From the NCBI GenBank assembly GCA_028139135.1, contig JAOINB010000015.1:1-37781 (forward strand): a DNA stretch of 37,781 bases, read 5' to 3'. A model generated the notes under the pieces. It did no database searches. It was not told where the DNA came from and worked only from the letters and a program-made list of their open reading frames with translations. Below are positions 33,295-37,781 of this stretch, piece after piece. Position numbers and translations under genes: made by a program. Every line of letters begins with the position of its first letter. Within the stretch, counting starts at the first letter, position 1. The stretch comes from Betaproteobacteria bacterium (GTDB lineage: Bacteria > Pseudomonadota > Gammaproteobacteria > Burkholderiales > Burkholderiaceae_A).

Positions 33295-36262
33295 TGCTAC
33301 CCAATCGTTCGTTAAGCTCAGAGATTTTCATTGTATACTCTGTACGTTTTTCTTTTTGTGAGTTGACAATTTTTTCCGGTGCTTTCTCAACAAATGATTT
33401 GTTTGATAACTGTTCTTCAACTTTTACAAGTTCCAGGTTAAGTCTATCTATTTCCTTCTGTAGTCTGCTAACTTCGAGATTTTTGTCAATCTTAACTTTG
33501 AGTAGAATTTTTATATCACCAACCACTTGGAAAGGTACATGATTCATGTCTGGAGGAAGATTTTCTACAACACTAATCACACTGAGTTTAGCTAAATTTT
33601 GAATGCAATCAAAACCTAATTTTTCTAAAAAGAGGTTCGTCTGTTCATCCTCCCCAGAATAATTAATTAGAGGTACACTCTCCTTAACAATAAATATTGC
33701 CTCCGGTCTTTCACTAGGTGAAAGTTGCATTTCGGATCTTAATATTCGAATCGAAACTACAATATTTTGAAAATTTTTCATGTAAGTTAAGGACATCTCA
33801 TCAATTTTCTTTTTATCCTGAATAGGAAAATCTTTAGACGTGATCGAGTCATCTTCGTTGTCTTTAAGCCTTGTGGATTTTCCTGCAAGCCTTGCAATCG
33901 ACTGCCAAATTTCCTCAGTGAGAAAAGGTAAGAAAGGGTGAAGTAGCCTCAAGGATGATTCAAAAACTCTAAGCATGGATCTTCGTGTGGCTCTATTTAA
34001 ATTATCTCTATTTATACTTAACTGTGTCTTGCATATCTCAAGATACCAGTCACAAAAATCATTCCATATAAATTCATAAAGTTCTTTAGAGGCTAAATCA
34101 AACCGATAATTCTCTAGATTATCTGAAATCTTTTGAAAAACTAAATTTTGCTTCGATACAATCCATCGATCAAAACGCGAAAAAAATAAATTTCCGTCAA
34201 TCCCACAATCACCTCCGCATACGCCAATCCCATTATCCTTCTCCTCACATTGCATCAGAATGAAACGATATGCATTCCACAGTTTATTGCAAAAATTTCT
34301 ATATCCCTCACATCTAGATAGGTCAAAATTAATGTTTCTCCCTGGGCTAGCCATACTTGCAAAAGTGAATCGAAGGGCATCCACACCATAAGCATTAATG
34401 CCGTTTGGAAATTCTTTTCTTGTCCTCTCACGCACTAGACTCGAATCTTTTGCAGTGAGTAAACCTTTACACCTTTTGGACAGAAGGTCTTCCAATGAAA
34501 TTCCGTCGATTATGTCTAAAGGATCGAGCGTGTTGCCTTTACTCTTGCTCATTTTATTACCCTCAGAATCTCTGACTAATGCATGAATATATACATCTCT
34601 GAAAGGAATAATGCCTGTGAAGTGACTTGTCATCATCACCATACGTGCTACCCAGAAAAAAATAATATCAAACCCGGTAACTAGAACAGAAGAGGGCAAA
34701 AAACACTCAAGATTTTTATTCAATTTTGGAACACCACTATGTTCATTCCACGAAAAATCCTCATCCATCAACGTAGAAAATGGAACAAGTGCAGAGGAAA
34801 ACCATGTATCTAAAACGTCAGTTTCTTGAAGTAATTCACCATACCAACCGTCTTTTTCAGCTAATTTTTTAGCGGCTATCTTAGACGAAGCTACATACAC
34901 TTTTTCTTCTTCAATAACGTCACCTTTTGAATTAAGTTTATACCATGCAGGAATTTGATGTCCCCACCAAAGCTGTCTTGATATACACCAATCCTGTAAA
35001 TCCGCAAACCAACTCCGGTAGGTATTTTTCCACATACCTGGAACAAAACGAAGACTCCCATTTGAAAGAGCTTCTAGCCCTTGCTCAGCAAAAGACTTTC
35101 CTGCGCTCGGCGTATCGTGTGGTGCTTTTTTGTTCACATTGATAAACCACTGTTTGGTTAACATAGGTTCTATAACAGTTCCACTCCTATCTCCCCTCTT
35201 AAGAGCCAATCTATGTTTTTCTTGAGAGACTAAAAAACCTTCATCTCGTAATTCTTTCAATATCCCTTCTCTAGCAACAAATCGATCAGATCCTACAAAT
35301 CTGGCGGGAGCATTGTCATTAATTTTTCCATCTTTAGTTAATATGTTAATGCTCTCTAGTGAGTGTCTTTTACCCACTTCATAATCATTAAAGTCATGCG
35401 CAGGAGTAATTTTTACACAGCCAGTACCAAAATCCATGTCAACGGAATCATCAGCAACAATAGGCACAGTACGGTTAATTATCGGTACTCTCACTAGTCT
35501 CCCCACTAACTTTCTATATCGTTCGTCATGAGGGTTAACAGCAACTGCTACATCACCTAAAATAGTTTCTGGGCGAGTGGTAGCCACACTCAGAGTTTCC
35601 GTATCAATAGACTTTGATGAATTTTCTGTATCTACTAATGGATAATTTATTGTCCAAATAAATCCGTCCGTGTCTTCCGTAACAACTTCTAAGTCTGATA
35701 TGGCAGTCATAAGAACAGGATCCCAATTGACTAATCTGTTTCCTCGATAAATCAGGCCCTGGTTAAATAATGTTACAAACGCTTTTTGAACCACCCTGGA
35801 GCGGGTAGCATCCATTGTAAAATATTCCGAATCCCAATCACAACTAGAACCTAGACGTCTCATTTGACTCGTGATGGTATCGCCAGATACTTTTTTCCAG
35901 TCCCAAACTTTTTGTATAAATTTGTCTCTACCTAAATCCTCTTTTGTAAAGCCTTCGGCTCCTAAATTTCGCTCAACAACCAACTGCGTAGCAATACCAG
36001 CATGATCAGTTCCAGGAATCCAAATAGTTTTTTTTCCAAGCATTCTATTCCACCTTACTAGAATATCCATAAGAGTTTGGTTAAATGCGTGGCCCATGTG
36101 AAGCGTACCTGTGACATTAGGAGGAGGAAGTTGAATACTAAAAGTTTTGTCGTCAGTATTATTACCCTTCGACATTGAGTGTAGTGACCGAGACTCCCAT
36201 TCCCTAATCCATCTTTTTTCAATGTCAGAAGGGTCATAAACTTTTCGATTAGCTTTATTCAT
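33284..36262 (-). CDS. valS: valyl-tRNA synthetase
   Basis: Class I synthetase of 992 residues (E. coli 951). The HIGH motif is HMGH at residues 55-58 (PPPNVTGTLHMGHAF). The editing domain (TTRPETILGDVAVAV, VKITPAHDFNDYEVG) checks Val against Thr. KMSKS is exact at 570-574 (NKMSKSKGNTLDPLD). An anticodon-binding domain and a C-terminal coiled coil (LEVSRLQKEIDRLNLELVKV) finish the protein. The ATG at 36262 overlaps the holC stop by 4 bp, part of a pepA-holC-valS operon like that of E. coli. It is read toward uvrA and overlaps its end by 11 bp. Confidence 0.96.
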   Translation of the reverse strand: MNKANRKVYDPSDIEKRWIREWESRSLHSMSKGNNTDDKTFSIQLPPPNVTGTLHMGHAFNQTLMDILVRWNRMLGKKTIWIPGTDHAGIATQLVVERNLGAEGFTKEDLGRDKFIQKVWDWKKVSGDTITSQMRRLGSSCDWDSEYFTMDATRSRVVQKAFVTLFNQGLIYRGNRLVNWDPVLMTAISDLEVVTEDTDGFIWTINYPLVDTENSSKSIDTETLSVATTRPETILGDVAVAVNPHDERYRKLVGRLVRVPIINRTVPIVADDSVDMDFGTGCVKITPAHDFNDYEVGKRHSLESINILTKDGKINDNAPARFVGSDRFVAREGILKELRDEGFLVSQEKHRLALKRGDRSGTVIEPMLTKQWFINVNKKAPHDTPSAGKSFAEQGLEALSNGSLRFVPGMWKNTYRSWFADLQDWCISRQLWWGHQIPAWYKLNSKGDVIEEEKVYVASSKIAAKKLAEKDGWYGELLQETDVLDTWFSSALVPFSTLMDEDFSWNEHSGVPKLNKNLECFLPSSVLVTGFDIIFFWVARMVMMTSHFTGIIPFRDVYIHALVRDSEGNKMSKSKGNTLDPLDIIDGISLEDLLSKRCKGLLTAKDSSLVRERTRKEFPNGINAYGVDALRFTFASMASPGRNINFDLSRCEGYRNFCNKLWNAYRFILMQCEEKDNGIGVCGGDCGIDGNLFFSRFDRWIVSKQNLVFQKISDNLENYRFDLASKELYEFIWNDFCDWYLEICKTQLSINRDNLNRATRRSMLRVFESSLRLLHPFLPFLTEEIWQSIARLAGKSTRLKDNEDDSITSKDFPIQDKKKIDEMSLTYMKNFQNIVVSIRILRSEMQLSPSERPEAIFIVKESVPLINYSGEDEQTNLFLEKLGFDCIQNLAKLSVISVVENLPPDMNHVPFQVVGDIKILLKVKIDKNLEVSRLQKEIDRLNLELVKVEEQLSNKSFVEKAPEKIVNSQKEKRTEYTMKISELNERLGSINL

Positions 36263-36702
36263 TTGTCAACTCTGTGGCCAAAGATTTCATAGCCTCGTTC
36301 CTTGTAATATTTATACCTCTCACGTCCTTTTTGTCGGTTGAGTTCGGTTTGATCAACGATCTCTACAAGTCTACAGTACGAGCTAAAAGTTATTTCGATT
36401 TTTGTATCTAAATTTATTAAAACGACTATGTCATCTGCCCATAATGGTATCTCCGAAACGGTCGATAAGATTATAGGAAATAAATCCGCGCTCTTGTCAG
36501 AAAACTCTGCGCAAGGTAAGAAATCTTTCTTTGAAAAATTCTGAATTGAATAACTCACCTCTTCACAGTGTGATTGATCTTTACAACGAATCACCAGTGG
36601 ATGTTTGGCAGAGATAACCCTCTCATAATATAGCTTTCGGACCATTCGACTTGCAAACGAAAGTATGTCTGTGACGTCATAGTAAAAATCGATTCTGGTC
36701 AA
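36259..36702 (-). CDS. holC: DNA polymerase III chi subunit
   Basis: A small (147-residue) clamp-loader accessory protein that links the polymerase to SSB. Family marks are TRIDFYYDVTD at the start, ASRMVRKLYYERVISAKHPLVIRC, a central IPLWADDIVVLINLD, and the C-terminal RYKYYKERGYEIFGHRV. I place the start at TTG 36702, two bases after the pepA stop, because homologues begin right at this xTRIDFY segment. A GTG at 36729 inside pepA would add nine residues and has no ribosome site. It is conserved between pepA and valS, as in E. coli. The product is more divergent than its neighbours. Confidence 0.82.
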   Translation of the reverse strand: MTRIDFYYDVTDILSFASRMVRKLYYERVISAKHPLVIRCKDQSHCEEVSYSIQNFSKKDFLPCAEFSDKSADLFPIILSTVSEIPLWADDIVVLINLDTKIEITFSSYCRLVEIVDQTELNRQKGRERYKYYKERGYEIFGHRVDK

Positions 36703-36704
36703 TT

Positions 36705-37781
<1,077 letters not shown>

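Overview
This 37.8 kb window is a gene-dense, AT-rich (roughly 40% GC by eye) stretch of bacterial chromosome with no mobile elements, CRISPR arrays or rRNA. Several features point to a free-living proteobacterium, most like a streamlined beta- or gammaproteobacterium. These are the order pepA-holC-valS, adjacent rpmB-rpmG, a Tat-exported HiPIP, a GlnRS of the E. coli type, and NDH-2. The first half shows it is a methylotroph that uses the serine cycle. The taxonomic placement is inference; the gene content is read directly.

Region 1 (1-20188) is dominated by C1 metabolism. It holds mtkB and mtkA (malate-CoA ligase of the serine cycle), an AstE/aspartoacylase-like hydrolase, NADH dehydrogenase type II and a two-gene ABC exporter. 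The complete PQQ cofactor operon pqqABCDE follows (minus strand). Next, on the plus strand, come a proline iminopeptidase-like hydrolase, a MoxY-like histidine kinase and a LuxR-type response regulator. Then come a two-subunit NAD-dependent formate dehydrogenase (fused NuoE/NuoF-like beta subunit plus molybdopterin alpha subunit), a LysR regulator and glutathione reductase. A likely logic is that a PQQ alcohol dehydrogenase (not in the window) oxidises methanol, formate is oxidised to CO2 with NADH production, NDH-2 can reoxidise NADH, and MtkAB supports C1 assimilation.

Region 2 (20189-20489) is a 301-bp convergent gap that may hold a decayed cupin-like gene or an unrecognised RNA.

Region 3 (20490-37781) is mostly housekeeping: a HiPIP, ribosomal proteins L33 and L28, ispH, a tRNA-Thr(CGU) whose 5' end overlaps the ispH stop, polA, glnS, a quinone oxidoreductase, a double-length uvrA, valS, holC and a partial pepA. 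Genes are packed tightly. There are stop/start overlaps, tail-to-tail overlaps of converging genes, and many non-ATG starts, including an apparent AUA start for glnS.

I see no clearly new defence or mobile system. The most unusual items are the glnS start, the ispH/tRNA overlap, the 1809-residue UvrA, the relic in the 20.2-20.5 kb gap, and the dense linkage of serine-cycle, PQQ, MoxXY-like and formate dehydrogenase genes.
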